A stretch of DNA of 64,000 nucleotides. Source: VXPQ01 sp964608315. GTDB lineage: Bacteria; Bacteroidota; Rhodothermia; Rhodothermales; VXPQ01. Numbering within the stretch: the stretch's first letter is position 1; each line of letters starts with the position of its first letter. A program made the position numbers and the translations under genes. Positions 26,097 to 34,967 of this stretch are shown here, piece after piece. The stretch spans positions 34,236-98,235 of the forward strand of contig CAZSNF010000011.1 in the NCBI GenBank assembly GCA_964608315.1, written 5' to 3'. Below the pieces are notes generated by a model. It worked only from the letters and a program-made list of their open reading frames with translations, did not search any database and was not told where the DNA came from.

Positions 26097-26357
26097 TTAG
26101 GGAACCTCTGATTAATTCTGCAAAGTTCAGAGGCTGCGAGGGACGCGCTGGCAAGGAATGACGAAGCAATGCGGCAGGCCCCGCATAATGAGGAATGACG
26201 CGGCCAGCGCGTCCCTCGCGGCCTCCCGAAGGGCGCTTCGCGTCCGCTGCGCCCGAATCCGTAGCGTATGCCGCTGATTGCAACGACGCCAGCCCAATGT
26301 CCTGTACGCGCGAACGCGAAGCGCTGATCGAAGCAGAATTAATCAGAGGTTCCCTAA
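26097..26357. mobile_element. TTAAGG element, full copy with perfect 17-bp hairpin arms (261 bp)
   Basis: Ends TTAGGGAACCTCTGATTAAT and ATTAATCAGAGGTTCCCTAA are exact inverse copies. The core arms GCGAGGGACGCGCTGGC and GCCAGCGCGTCCCTCGC are perfectly complementary. It is the best preserved copy of the GGAACC subtype and lies in the divergent gap between the DUF4097-like gene and the glycosylase gene. Confidence 0.9.
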
Positions 26358-26564
26358 ACGCCTTCGCGCCTGGACGTATGTTCGAATGCCCTGCTTGCGG
26401 GCGTTGCGAAAAACGATAACGACGCGGGCGTGCATCCTTTCGCCGCTTGTATCGTATGTTTGCCGCCATAAGGCTTCTTGCCCGGATCGGGGCGCATTTT
26501 CGACGAAAAATTCCGGCGCGTATATCGTGGTTACGGATAATCCGGTTGCAAGGTTACGCTCGCC
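26358..26564. other. Intergenic stretch, nothing recognised
   Basis: Between the element and the glycosylase gene I see no ORF, RNA or terminator that I can support. It should contain the glycosylase promoter. Together with the element it fills a 516-base gap. Confidence 0.4.
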
Positions 26565-27224
26565 ATGCGCATTTTGACGAAAAATTTTTATAATCGGCCT
26601 ACGCTCGAGGTGGCTCGCGACCTGATCGGCAAGCATCTTGTGCGCATACTGGACGACGGGACCGAGCTTGCGGGCCGCATCGTGGAAACGGAAGCCTATA
26701 CGCAGGACGATCCCGCATTCCATGGATGGGGCATTCTTGACCGGGAAACCGGATTGCTCAAACCGGAAGGCCGCGGGCGCGACCTGTTCGGCAAGCCGGG
26801 GACCGCGTACGTATACCTGACTTATGGGGTCCACTGGCTGATGAATGTGGTGACCGAGCGGGAGGGCGTTGGCGGGGGCGTACTTTTGCGCGCCGCGGAG
26901 CCGCTGGAGGGCCTTGCGTCCATGCACGAGCGGCGGGCAGGGGCGCGGCGGGATATCGATCTGGCGAACGGTCCCGGCAAACTGGCCCGGGCCTTTGCGA
27001 TCGCCGGCGCGTTGCACAATACGCCTTTTACGGAGCCGCCGCTGTATGCGAGGGACCCGGACGGCGAAGCCCCGCTCGTCGTCGAAACCTCGCGCCGCAT
27101 CGGAATTACCCGCGGCGTCGAATTGCCGTGGCGGTTTTATGCGGCGGACAATCCGTACGTATCGCGGGGCGTGCCCAGCGACGTCGCGCAAGCCCGGAAA
27201 GGTAATACAGGAACCTCTGATTAA
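26565..27224 (+). CDS. 3-methyladenine DNA glycosylase (AAG/MPG family)
   Basis: The 219-residue product matches the monofunctional alkyladenine glycosylase family: FYNRPTLEVARDLIGKHLVR, IVETEAYTQDDPAFHGWG (catalytic Glu), GRDLFGKPGTAYVYLTYGVHWLMNVVT, VLLRAAEPLEG and LANGPGKLARAF. It excises alkylated purines. The final residues GTSD and the stop TAA are encoded by the left terminal repeat of the next element (GGAACCTCTGATTAA), so the native C-terminus was probably altered by the insertion. No DNA-repair partner lies adjacent. Confidence 0.92.
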   Translation: MRILTKNFYNRPTLEVARDLIGKHLVRILDDGTELAGRIVETEAYTQDDPAFHGWGILDRETGLLKPEGRGRDLFGKPGTAYVYLTYGVHWLMNVVTEREGVGGGVLLRAAEPLEGLASMHERRAGARRDIDLANGPGKLARAFAIAGALHNTPFTEPPLYARDPDGEAPLVVETSRRIGITRGVELPWRFYAADNPYVSRGVPSDVAQARKGNTGTSD

Positions 27225-27467
27225 TTCTACTTCGATCAGCGCTTCGCGTTCGCGCGTACAGCGACATTATGACGGCGTCGTTGCAATCAGCGGCATACGC
27301 TACGGATTCGGGCGCGGCGGACGCGAAGCGCCCTTCGGGAGGCTGCGAGGAACGCGCTGGCCGCGTCATTCCTCATTATGCGGGGCCTGCCGCATTGCTT
27401 CGTCATTCCTTGCCGGCGCGTCCCTCGCAGCCTCTGAACTTTGCAGAATTAATCAGAGGTTCCTGTA
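27206..27467. mobile_element. TTAAGG element, full copy overlapping the glycosylase 3' end (262 bp)
   Basis: Ends TACAGGAACCTCTGATTAAT and ATTAATCAGAGGTTCCTGTA are perfect inverses, including outer bases that differ from other copies (TACAGG rather than TTAGGG). The core arms are GCGAGGAACGCGCTGGC and GCCGGCGCGTCCCTCGC. It supplies the stop codon of the glycosylase. The remaining 138 bases to alaS hold nothing else recognised. Confidence 0.88.
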
Positions 27468-27605
27468 TCCTGAAGGCGCGTTGCGGGCGGGATAACCGGC
27501 TCCATGGCGCGTCCGCAAGCGCGGGCACATTGCGCCCGCCTCTTCGTTCACTTGCGATTCGCGAACCGTTATACGCATGGCGCCTTGCGCCGGCTCCGCA
27601 TCCAT

Positions 27606-30600
27606 ATGTCCGATTTGCTTTCTTCCAACGACATTCGCCGCGCGTTTCTGGATTTTTTCAGGGAGCGGGGGCACGAGGTTGTGCCGAGCGATTCGCTGGC
27701 GCCCGACGGGGATCCCACGCTGCTTTTCACGAACGCCGGGATGAACCAGTTCAAGGACGTGTTCCTTGGCGCGGGGCAGCGTTCGTACCGCCGCGCCGCG
27801 GATACCCAGAAATGCCTGCGGGTATCCGGCAAGCACAACGATCTCGAAGAGGTGGGTCTCGATACGTACCATCATACGTTTTTCGAGATGCTGGGCAACT
27901 GGTCGTTCGGGGATTATTTCAAGAAAGAGGCCATCGGGTGGGCCTGGGAGTTGCTTGTGGACGTATTCGGGCTGGATCCGGATCGGCTGTACGCCACCGT
28001 GCACGCAGGCGACGAGGCGCTGGGCCTGCCGCCCGATTCGGAGGCGGCTGCGCTATGGGAATCCGAAACGAACATCGACCCGGCGCACATTCTCTATTTC
28101 CATTCGAAAGACAATTTCTGGATGATGGGGGAGGAGGGGCCGTGCGGGCCGTGCTCGGAAGTCCATATCGACTTGCGTACGGACGAGGCGCGGCGGGCTG
28201 CGCCCGGCAAGGATCTGGTCAATGCGGATCATCCGGAGGTCATCGAGCTGTGGAATCTCGTGTTCATTCAGTACAATGCGCTGCCCGATGGGGGGCTTGA
28301 GCCGCTTGCGGCCGTGCATGTGGACACCGGATTGGGACTGGAGCGGCTGGTCGCGGTCTTGCAGGGAAAGCGGTCGAATTACGACACGGATTTGTTTGCG
28401 CCCCTGCTTTCCGAAGTAGCGGCGTTGTCTCCCCGAAAGGAAATCGTCTCTTATGACGATATACGCGTGGAGGACGAGGCGGAGCGCGAGCGTTGCCGCG
28501 TGGCGATGCGCGTGGTCGCCGATCATGCGCGTACGATCGCTTTCGCCATAGCGGATGGCGCGGCGCCGGGCAATATGGGCCGTTCCTATGTCATTCGGCG
28601 TATTTTGCGCCGCGCCGTGCGATTCGGGTATCAGGCGCTGGGGATGCGGGAGCCGTTCGTGCACCGGCTCATTGCGCCGCTCGCGGACGCGATGGGCGAC
28701 GCTTTTCCGGAATTACGCGCTCGCCGCGAGCACATGGAGCGCATCGCGCGCGCCGAGGAAGAGCATTTTCTGCGTACGCTTGGCGCGGGCATTGAATTCT
28801 TCGAATACATTGCGAACCATGTGAAGGCTTTGTCCGACGCCATCAGGGAGGCGGAGCAGGCGGCCCGGGAAGCGGCGGACAGCGAGGGCCTGTCGGTCCA
28901 TGAAGTGAACAGCAGGGCCCGTTCGGATCATGCGGGCGCGAATTATCAGCGGGTTCGGGAAACGAAACTGGTTGCGCAGGAAGTGCTCAGTTTGCTGGGT
29001 TCTGATCGGAAGATGCTGGATATCCTGCAGAAGGCTTTCGGGAAGCGTCCGGGGTACGAGGCCTACCGGGTATTCATCTTTGCAGCCATGGGCGGTCGCG
29101 TTCCCGGGGATATCGTGTTCCTGTTGCACGACACCTACGGGTTTCCCGTGGATCTGACGCAACTCATGGCGCGGGAAAAGGGCCTTGCGGTGCATGACGA
29201 GGACCTGGCGCGGTATGAGGATCTTATGCGCATGCAGAAGGAACGCGCGCGGGCGGGCGCTTCGTTCAGGATGGCGGCGGACGGAGAAGAAGCATGGGAT
29301 GTGTTCTTGTCGGAGGAGGAGGCCGGGCCGGGAGATTCGCTGTTCGTCGGGTATTCGACCCTCGAAGCCACGGATGTCCGCATCGCGGCCATGCGCGCGG
29401 TTTCGGCGGAATCGAACGGAAAGAAGGCGGCCGGCGAGGCGGGCCAGGCTGTTTCCGGGCGGCGCGAAATCGTGCTGGATCGGACTCCGTTTTACGGGGA
29501 AGGCGGCGGGCAGGCAGGCGACACGGGCGTTCTCGACGTAGGCGGGGAGCGAATCCGGGTCCTTGACACGAAGAAACAGCGCCGTCATATCGTGCATTGC
29601 GTGGACCGGTTGCCCGCCGATCCCCGTGCGCTCGTGCACGCCGCCGTCGATGCGGATCGTCGGCTTCGCATCGAAAAACATCATACCGCAACCCATTTGC
29701 TGCATGCGGCGTTGCGCGAAGCGCTGGGAGAGCATGTGCAGCAAAGGGGGTCGCATGTTGCGCCCGACCGGCTCCGTTTCGACTTCAGCCACTACGAGCG
29801 GGTGGCCCCCGATATCCTCGAGGCGGTGCAGGCCCGGATTAACGGGGTGATTCAGCGGGACATCCCGGCGCGCATTGAATTCGACGTTCCGATCGCTGAG
29901 GCGAAAGCGCGGGGCGCCATCGCGTTGTTTGGCGAAAAATACGAGGACCGGGTGCGCGTCGTTACGTTCGACCCTGCCTGGTCGGTTGAATTGTGCGGGG
30001 GTACGCATGTGCGCGCCACCGGAGAGTTGGGCGTTTTCCGTTTTTTGTCGGAAGGGTCGGTTGCGGCGGGCATACGGCGCCTGGAGGCCGTCGTTGGCGA
30101 AGAAGCGCTGTACGTCATTGAGCGGGAACGGAAAGAACTGGCGGGCGTCCGGGAGCATCTGGGTTCCGCGCAGCGCCCGGTTTCCGAGGAGGTTGCCCGG
30201 CTGGCGGCGGAAAACAAACGCCTTCGGCGCGAGGCGGAGCGCCTCCGGGAAGAAGCGCTTGCCGCGCAACTGGCGGGTTTTCTTGCGCAAGCACGCGTTG
30301 TTTCGGGGGTTCGCGTGGTCACGGGTCGGATAGAGGCGGTACGGATGGATATGTTGCGCAGTCTGGCGGAAACAATGCGCGAGCGCATGGGGGACTCGGC
30401 TGTCGCGGCGCTGGGCGCTCCGGATCCGGAAGGCGGGAAGGTATATCTTGCCGCCGCAGTATCGGACGACCTCGTGCAATCAGGCGCGTTGAAGGCCGGC
30501 GATCTGGTGGGGCGGCTCGCCCGGATCGTGGGCGGCGGCGGCGGCGGGCGGCCCGGATTGGCCACGGCCGGCGGGCGGCGTCCGGAGCAACTGGACGAGG

Positions 30601-30656
30601 CGCTGGCTGCGACAGTCGAAACGGTTCGCGCGGCGTTGGAGGATTCGTCGTCCTGA
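27606..30656 (+). CDS. alaS: Alanyl-tRNA synthetase
   Basis: AlaRS charges tRNA-Ala. The 1016-residue product has the class II core (TNAGMNQFKDVFLG, KCLRVSGKHNDLEEVG, WNLVFIQYN), the editing-domain zinc ligands HHTATHLLHAAL and CGGTHV, and the C-terminal glycine-rich domain (VGGGGGGRPGLATAGG). It exceeds the usual 870-880 residues because about 92 extra residues (404-495, NHVKALSDAIREAEQ... to FAAM) lie before VPGDIVFLLHDTYGFPVDLT. ATG 27606 was chosen at the start of the homology; upstream frame is not conserved. Confidence 0.96.
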   Translation: MSDLLSSNDIRRAFLDFFRERGHEVVPSDSLAPDGDPTLLFTNAGMNQFKDVFLGAGQRSYRRAADTQKCLRVSGKHNDLEEVGLDTYHHTFFEMLGNWSFGDYFKKEAIGWAWELLVDVFGLDPDRLYATVHAGDEALGLPPDSEAAALWESETNIDPAHILYFHSKDNFWMMGEEGPCGPCSEVHIDLRTDEARRAAPGKDLVNADHPEVIELWNLVFIQYNALPDGGLEPLAAVHVDTGLGLERLVAVLQGKRSNYDTDLFAPLLSEVAALSPRKEIVSYDDIRVEDEAERERCRVAMRVVADHARTIAFAIADGAAPGNMGRSYVIRRILRRAVRFGYQALGMREPFVHRLIAPLADAMGDAFPELRARREHMERIARAEEEHFLRTLGAGIEFFEYIANHVKALSDAIREAEQAAREAADSEGLSVHEVNSRARSDHAGANYQRVRETKLVAQEVLSLLGSDRKMLDILQKAFGKRPGYEAYRVFIFAAMGGRVPGDIVFLLHDTYGFPVDLTQLMAREKGLAVHDEDLARYEDLMRMQKERARAGASFRMAADGEEAWDVFLSEEEAGPGDSLFVGYSTLEATDVRIAAMRAVSAESNGKKAAGEAGQAVSGRREIVLDRTPFYGEGGGQAGDTGVLDVGGERIRVLDTKKQRRHIVHCVDRLPADPRALVHAAVDADRRLRIEKHHTATHLLHAALREALGEHVQQRGSHVAPDRLRFDFSHYERVAPDILEAVQARINGVIQRDIPARIEFDVPIAEAKARGAIALFGEKYEDRVRVVTFDPAWSVELCGGTHVRATGELGVFRFLSEGSVAAGIRRLEAVVGEEALYVIERERKELAGVREHLGSAQRPVSEEVARLAAENKRLRREAERLREEALAAQLAGFLAQARVVSGVRVVTGRIEAVRMDMLRSLAETMRERMGDSAVAALGAPDPEGGKVYLAAAVSDDLVQSGALKAGDLVGRLARIVGGGGGGRPGLATAGGRRPEQLDEALAATVETVRAALEDSSS

Positions 30657-30833
30657 CGGCGTGTTTTTTGCGCCATGCAGGGGTGTTGGACAGGGGGCGT
30701 TTTCGGGAGCGCCGGATGGAATGAAAACCCGTTTGAGAGGATCGAATAGTTGCGCGCCGTTTTTATGGATCGGTTGCGCATGCATACGACAAGAGAAACT
30801 GTACTTGCCCGAGATGGACCGTGCGAATTCGTT

Positions 30834-31409
30834 ATGCCGCATGTGGAGGAGCCTACGGATAAAGACCTGGTGGAGCGCGCGCGCGCCGGAGACGCATCGG
30901 CATTCGAGCAAATCATACACCGATACGAGGGACAAGTGGCTGCGACCGTGATCGGCATGATGGGGAGATGTCCGGAAGCGGAAGATGTGGGACAGGAGAC
31001 GTTTATTCGTCTCCATACCTATCTGCACAAGTACCGGGGGGACGCCGCGCTCGGCACGTACATTGTGCGAATCGCCATCAATCAGTCGCTCAAGGCGCTC
31101 AAACGGCGCAAGCGGCAGAGGCAACGGTTCGTTCGGTACGATCAGGAAACCGAGCGGCTTTTCGAGCCGACCGTCAAGGGGGAAGAGGCGATGGACGACC
31201 GGGAGCGCGAACGGCTTGTCCAGATCGCCCTGCAGGAAATCAGCGCGTCGCAGCGGGCGGTTGTGACGCTGCGGATGCTGGAGGGGTATTCGACCCGGGA
31301 AACGGCGACCATGCTGAATATCCCGGAGGGCACAGTCATGTCCCGATTGTCGCGGGGGCTGGAGCAGCTCGAAAAGTTGCTCGGCCCGCTGCTTTCGGAT
31401 TATCCGTAA
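30834..31409 (+). CDS. ECF-type RNA polymerase sigma factor
   Basis: The 191-residue product has sigma region 2 (DLVERARAGDASAFEQIIHRYEGQV... AEDVGQETFIRLHTYLHKY) and region 4 (QIALQEISASQRAVVTLRMLEGYSTRETATMLNIPEGTVMSRLSRG). Regions 3.0 and 1 are absent, as in ECF factors of the SigW/RpoE type. The next gene, 20 bases on, encodes a probable membrane anti-sigma factor. ATG 30834 (MPHVEEPTDKDLVERAR) fits; longer frames upstream do not resemble the family. Confidence 0.93.
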   Translation: MPHVEEPTDKDLVERARAGDASAFEQIIHRYEGQVAATVIGMMGRCPEAEDVGQETFIRLHTYLHKYRGDAALGTYIVRIAINQSLKALKRRKRQRQRFVRYDQETERLFEPTVKGEEAMDDRERERLVQIALQEISASQRAVVTLRMLEGYSTRETATMLNIPEGTVMSRLSRGLEQLEKLLGPLLSDYP

Positions 31410-31429
31410 CCATATTTACGAGGCGCGAG

Positions 31430-31849
31430 ATGCTCCCGGATCAGGAAACATTGCTACGATACATTGAAGGCCGCTTGCCCGATGCGGAGCGCCGCAGGCT
31501 CGAAGCGCGCCTTGCGGAGGAAACGCCCTTGCAGGAAGCGCTTGACAGGTTGCGCGGGTTGCAGGGCGTGTTGCGGACGAGCCGCGCAGAATCTTTCGGG
31601 CCGTATTTCAGCGAGCGCGCGATGCGGCGATTGCAGGGCGACGGACAAGCGCTCGGCGAGTCGTTTTATCGCGGCCTGCAATGGATTTTTCTGCGTACGG
31701 CGACCGCCAGTTTTGCGGCGGCGCTTGCGTTTGCGGCCTACAACGCAGTAACGTACCAGTCGCTGGGCGCGGCCTCCTCGTTGCTGGAAGCCGTGTTTGG
31801 CTTGCCGTCCGTATCGCTGGCGGATGCGCTGTCCTGGTCGGTTATGTAA
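31430..31849 (+). CDS. Probable membrane anti-sigma factor
   Basis: The 139-residue product has a charged cytoplasmic N terminus (QETLLRYIEGRLPDAERRRLEARLAEE) like that of anti-sigma factors, then one hydrophobic helix near residues 88-105 (TATASFAAALAFAAYNAV). There is no Cys, so it lacks the zinc-binding motif of ZAS-type anti-sigmas. Its place directly behind an ECF sigma gene is the main reason for the call. The stop TAA abuts the following repeat element without a spacer. Confidence 0.7.
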   Translation: MLPDQETLLRYIEGRLPDAERRRLEARLAEETPLQEALDRLRGLQGVLRTSRAESFGPYFSERAMRRLQGDGQALGESFYRGLQWIFLRTATASFAAALAFAAYNAVTYQSLGAASSLLEAVFGLPSVSLADALSWSVM

Positions 31850-32111
31850 TTAAGGACACTCTGATTAATTCTACTTCGATCAGCGCTTCACGTTCACACG
31901 CACAGGACGTTATGACTGCGTCGTTGAAATCAGCGGTAAACGCTCTGGATTCAGGGCATGGCGGACGTGAAGCGCCCTTCGGGAGGCTGCGAGGAACGCT
32001 CTGGCTGCGTCATTCCTCATTACGCGGGGCCTGCCACGCTGCTTCGTCATTCCTTGCCAGAGCGCCCCTCGCAGCCTCTGAACTTTGCAGATTTAATCAG
32101 GGCATCCTTAA
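31850..32111. mobile_element. TTAAGG element, full copy after the anti-sigma gene (262 bp)
   Basis: Ends TTAAGGACACTCTGATTAAT and TTTAATCAGGGCATCCTTAA. The core arms GCGAGGAACGCTCTGGC and GCCAGAGCGCCCCTCGC keep pairing at CTCTGG/CCAGAG where other copies have CGCTGG/CCAGCG. It fills nearly all of the 313-base gap between the anti-sigma gene and the Spy-like gene. Confidence 0.88.
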
Positions 32112-32162
32112 GGACGCGCTGACCCCAACCGCTTCGCTTGTTCCAGGCCGCACAGGGAAACC

Positions 32163-32642
32163 ATGACTACTCGCACGAAATCGATCCTGATGTTGCTGGG
32201 TACGTTGCTCATCGGCATGTTGCTGGGCGTATTTATCCATGCGCTTATGGTGGAGAACCGTATCGAACGGCTCACATCCTTGCGCTCCCAGGCCGGATTC
32301 GTGCGATTCATGGACAAGATGATCGAACCGACGGACGACGCCCAGCGCGAAGCCATTCAGGCGGCGCTGGAGGATGCTGCGGCTGCGCTGAGCGTGCATC
32401 ATGCAGAGAGTCGGGAAACGCTGGAAGAGATCATGGGATCGTTTCGCGCCTCGCTGGACAGCCTGCTTACGGAAGAGCAACTTGAGACGCTGAACGAACG
32501 CATGGAGCGGGCGTGGAAATACAGAAAATCCCGCGGGCGCAAGGACTCTTCTTCCATGGGTTCGCGGCGAAAGGGAGCGCACCCGGAGCGCTCCGACCAG
32601 CATAAGCATAAGAAATCCCGCGGACGTCAGGGGTCGAAGTAA
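32163..32642 (+). CDS. Spy/CpxP-like periplasmic protein with N-terminal membrane anchor
   Basis: The 159-residue product has one N-terminal hydrophobic segment (SILMLLGTLLIGMLLGVFIHAL), then a helical region with FMDKMIEPTDDAQREAIQAAL and LLTEEQLETLNERMERAWK, a pattern like periplasmic heavy-metal-sensor/Spy proteins. The tail is very basic, rich in Lys, Arg and His. Placed after an ECF sigma/anti-sigma pair, it may be part of the same envelope-stress unit, now split by an element. Function is inferred only from resemblance. Confidence 0.65.
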   Translation: MTTRTKSILMLLGTLLIGMLLGVFIHALMVENRIERLTSLRSQAGFVRFMDKMIEPTDDAQREAIQAALEDAAAALSVHHAESRETLEEIMGSFRASLDSLLTEEQLETLNERMERAWKYRKSRGRKDSSSMGSRRKGAHPERSDQHKHKKSRGRQGSK

Positions 32643-32789
32643 GCCGATGCGCGGCGCCGAGCATTCCGCGGGCGACCAGGATGCGGGGCTGCGGAACAGA
32701 CATCCGCATCGCTTGTTGATTCTTCGCCCGAAATCGAACGAGCCGGGTTATCTTCCATCCGCGGGCAGATAACGCCATCGACGAGCCAC

Positions 32790-32876
32790 GGAGGGGTGCC
32801 GGAGTGGTCGAACGGGGCGGTCTCGAAAACCGTTGTGCCCTTCGGGGCACCGAGGGTTCGAATCCCTCCCCCTCCG
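32790..32876 (+). tRNA. tRNA-Ser (anticodon CGA)
   Basis: Acceptor arms GGAGGGG (32790-32796) and CCCCTCC (32869-32875) pair. The anticodon loop CTCGAAA gives CGA. A long variable arm (GTGCCCTTCGGGGCAC) marks a class II tRNA, and the T arm is GAGGGTTCGAATCCCTC. The 3' CCA is not encoded (GCAT follows), unlike the tRNA-Gly in this window. The 147 bases before it (32643-32789) hold nothing recognised. Confidence 0.95.
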
Positions 32877-32914
32877 CATGTAAGGATATCCCGGGATATT
32901 CCGGGTTGCGCGGC

Positions 32915-33179
32915 GTAAGGACACGCTGATTAAATTTACTTCGATCAGCGCTTCACGTTCGTGCGTACAGGACATTGTGCCGGCGTCGTTGAAATCAGCG
33001 GTAAACGTTACGGATTCGGGGCATGGCGGACGTGAAGCGCCCTTCGGGAGGCCGCGAGAGGCGCGTTGGCTGTGTCATTCCTCATTATGCGGGGCCGCCA
33101 CACTACTTGCTTCGTCATTCCTTGCCAGCGCGCCTCTCGCAGCCTCTGAACTTTGTACATTTAATCAGCGTATTCTTAA
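32915..33179. mobile_element. TTAAGG element, full copy after tRNA-Ser (265 bp)
   Basis: Ends GTAAGGACACGCTGATTAAA and TTTAATCAGCGTATTCTTAA. The arms GCGAGAGGCGCGTTGGC and GCCAGCGCGCCTCTCGC pair with one G-U, with GAGGC/GCCTC where other copies have GGGAC/GTCCC. It starts 38 bases after the tRNA. The following 156 bases (33180-33335) to the DUF1080 gene hold no feature that I can support. Confidence 0.87.
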
Positions 33180-33335
33180 AATTTGCGAACGCCTCTGGCA
33201 TTTCATGAAATTTTGCCGTATCCTGAAAGGAATTTGCGTCTTTCGTTCGCGCATCGCTGCGAAAAGAGATTCGTTGCGTACGGACGCAGGCGCTTGCCCC
33301 GCACTGCACATTTAACTTGTCAACCGTATCCGAAT

Positions 33336-34118
33336 ATGAATCGTTCAAATGTTTTATTGCCGATGCTCGCTGCGATCGTTTTTACGTTCGCTGCGGCGAC
33401 GAGCGCTTTCGCCCAGGTCGGCGTAGGCGCGGAAGCCCCCGACGGCGCCGACGTCCTTTTTGACGGGACGCGCGCATCGCTTGACGCCAACTGGGAATAT
33501 TGGGAAGGCCCCTGCTTCGCCTCGTCAATGCCTATCAAGTGGAATGTCGTTCCGAACCATTTCGACGATGGCGAAGGCACGGCCATGTCCAGCAAAGAGC
33601 CGTACTCGAGCACCTATGGCCAGGCCGACATTGTCACGAAGAAAAAGCCCCGCGATTTTCGGCTGCATGTGGAATTTCTGATTCCGCGCAGCAGGGGAAA
33701 TAGCGGCGTCTATCTGGACAACCGGTACGAAATCCAGGTCGTGGAGGGCGAGGAGGGCCTGCATGGCATGGCTTCCGTTATCAATGAGAAGGAAGCCCCC
33801 TACGAGTTGTTCAACGGCCTGCAAAAATGGAATGCGTACGACATTCAGTATCGCGGCGCTCGCTTCGACGCGAACGGCGACCGCAGCGAGAAGGCGATGG
33901 TCACCATGTATTTCAATGGCGAGAAGGTGCATGAGAATGTGCCCATCAACAAAGTTTGGGGCGGTCCCTGCTCGGCGCTCGACGGGGGCAACGACGGCGG
34001 AGAGGGCATTACCGACGCTCCCGGCGGCGTCAAGCTTCAGGCCGAAGGGCACGATGTGCGCTACCGCAACATCTGGATGCAGGAGATGAGCTTCGACGAT
34101 CCGAATACGGACTTCTGA
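33336..34118 (+). CDS. Secreted DUF1080-like (3-keto-disaccharide hydrolase fold) protein
   Basis: The 260-residue product has a signal peptide (LLPMLAAIVFTFAAATSAFA) and a concanavalin-like domain: ADVLFDGTRASLDANWEYW, DIVTKKKPRDFRLHVEFLIP, GNSGVYLDNRYEIQVVEG, WNAYDIQYRGARF and VRYRNIWMQE. This is the DUF1080 pattern, found in proteins acting on or binding carbohydrates. No neighbour suggests a particular sugar. It is followed 8 bases later by folK in another frame. Confidence 0.85.
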   Translation: MNRSNVLLPMLAAIVFTFAAATSAFAQVGVGAEAPDGADVLFDGTRASLDANWEYWEGPCFASSMPIKWNVVPNHFDDGEGTAMSSKEPYSSTYGQADIVTKKKPRDFRLHVEFLIPRSRGNSGVYLDNRYEIQVVEGEEGLHGMASVINEKEAPYELFNGLQKWNAYDIQYRGARFDANGDRSEKAMVTMYFNGEKVHENVPINKVWGGPCSALDGGNDGGEGITDAPGGVKLQAEGHDVRYRNIWMQEMSFDDPNTDF

Positions 34119-34126
34119 TCCATCCA

Positions 34127-34711
34127 TTGGCGCTGAAGGCGTTGCAGGAGCATCAGGCGTTTCTTGGATTGGGGTCGAACCTCGGCGAACGGGTCGAGCA
34201 TCTTTGCTTTGGCGTAGCGCGATTGCATGCTGCGCGGAATGTGCGCGTGACCGCCGTATCGCCGGTCTACGAATCGGACGCCCACGTACAGCCTGGCGCC
34301 GGGCCGCAGCCGCCTTATCTGAATATGGCGGCGGCGGTGCGGACCCGCCTGAACGTTCGTGCGTTGCTTGCGCTTGCGCTGCGGATCGAGCGGGCGAGAG
34401 GCCGCCGTCGCGCTTCCGGCGAGACGGATTCCCTGTCCGGCTCGCCTGCATGGGCGCCCCGGACGCTGGATATAGACGTGCTCGTATTCGACCGGTTGTG
34501 TTTGCAGGGACAAGGGCTTTCCGTGCCGCATCCGAGGCTTGCTTCCCGGCGATTCGTCCTGCGCCCCCTGTGCGATGTGGCCCCGGATCTGTATGTGCCT
34601 GCGCCGTTCGATGAGTATGTCGGCCCGTTGCTTGCAAAATGCCCGGACCCGGGACCGGTTATTCGAACGTCCTTCGAGATTCCAAAGCCATTGTCTCAAT
34701 CATGCTCCTGA
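34127..34711 (+). CDS. folK: 2-amino-4-hydroxy-6-hydroxymethyldihydropteridine pyrophosphokinase
   Basis: FolK pyrophosphorylates the pterin precursor of folate. The product contains AFLGLGSNLGERVEHL, VSPVYESDAH, YLNMAAAVRT, APRTLDIDVLVFD (metal-binding Asp pair) and PHPRLASRRFVLRPLCDVAP, all typical HPPK segments. There is no ATG at the family start; TTG 34127 gives about 194 residues and TTG 34142 is an alternative, so the start is uncertain. The 3' end overlaps the next gene by 10 bases. Confidence 0.9.
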   Translation: MALKALQEHQAFLGLGSNLGERVEHLCFGVARLHAARNVRVTAVSPVYESDAHVQPGAGPQPPYLNMAAAVRTRLNVRALLALALRIERARGRRRASGETDSLSGSPAWAPRTLDIDVLVFDRLCLQGQGLSVPHPRLASRRFVLRPLCDVAPDLYVPAPFDEYVGPLLAKCPDPGPVIRTSFEIPKPLSQSCS

Positions 34712-34905
34712 AAATCTTCGCTTTTTGCGTACTGGCGTATACGGTCTTCAGGATGGCGCGAACGCTTTTCCGGGTATTGGCGCGCCTTGCGGCGGGGCAA
34801 CAGCCGCAGCAGCCGAAGAAGGATGGGCAATGGGCGGGACCCCGGCCTCGGGAAAGCGCCCGCGGGCATGAGAATGTGGAAGATGCGAACTATGTAGACA
34901 TGTAG
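34702..34905 (+). CDS. Small membrane protein (DUF4834-like)
   Basis: The 67-residue product has one N-terminal transmembrane helix (LLKIFAFCVLAYTVFRMARTL) and a polar Gln/Pro/Lys-rich tail ending VEDANYVDM. It resembles the short DUF4834 proteins often found next to folate genes in Bacteroidota. ATG 34702 lies inside folK, implying coupling. Function unknown. Confidence 0.6.
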   Translation: MLLKIFAFCVLAYTVFRMARTLFRVLARLAAGQQPQQPKKDGQWAGPRPRESARGHENVEDANYVDM

Positions 34906-34917
34906 CGGATGCAAGCG

Positions 34918-34955
34918 ATGCGCTGAGCGAAGCGATTTTGCCCGGATCAGAGCAT
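34918..34955. repeat. Relic element end beside a full copy
   Basis: GATGCGCTGAGCGAAGCGAT and GATCAGAGCATT match the right-end region of the element (compare 15024-15062 and 42530-42573). It sits 13 bases before the next full element, a second case of elements accumulating together. Confidence 0.5.
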
Positions 34956-34967
34956 TGCTGCATAGTG

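Noticed and set aside
26278..26577. Small ORFs within or beside elements (also 31681, 33023, 35031)
   Set aside because: They begin or end in the repeat, share the same peptide pieces (LAASELC, SRINQRF) across copies and lack start signals.
28713..30479. 588-codon frame antisense to alaS
   Set aside because: Shadow ORF in GC-rich coding DNA; no conserved motif.
30660..30685. Terminator after alaS (GGCGTGTTTTTTGCGCC)
   Set aside because: The stem is only four or five base pairs and the T run is in the loop, not after the stem.
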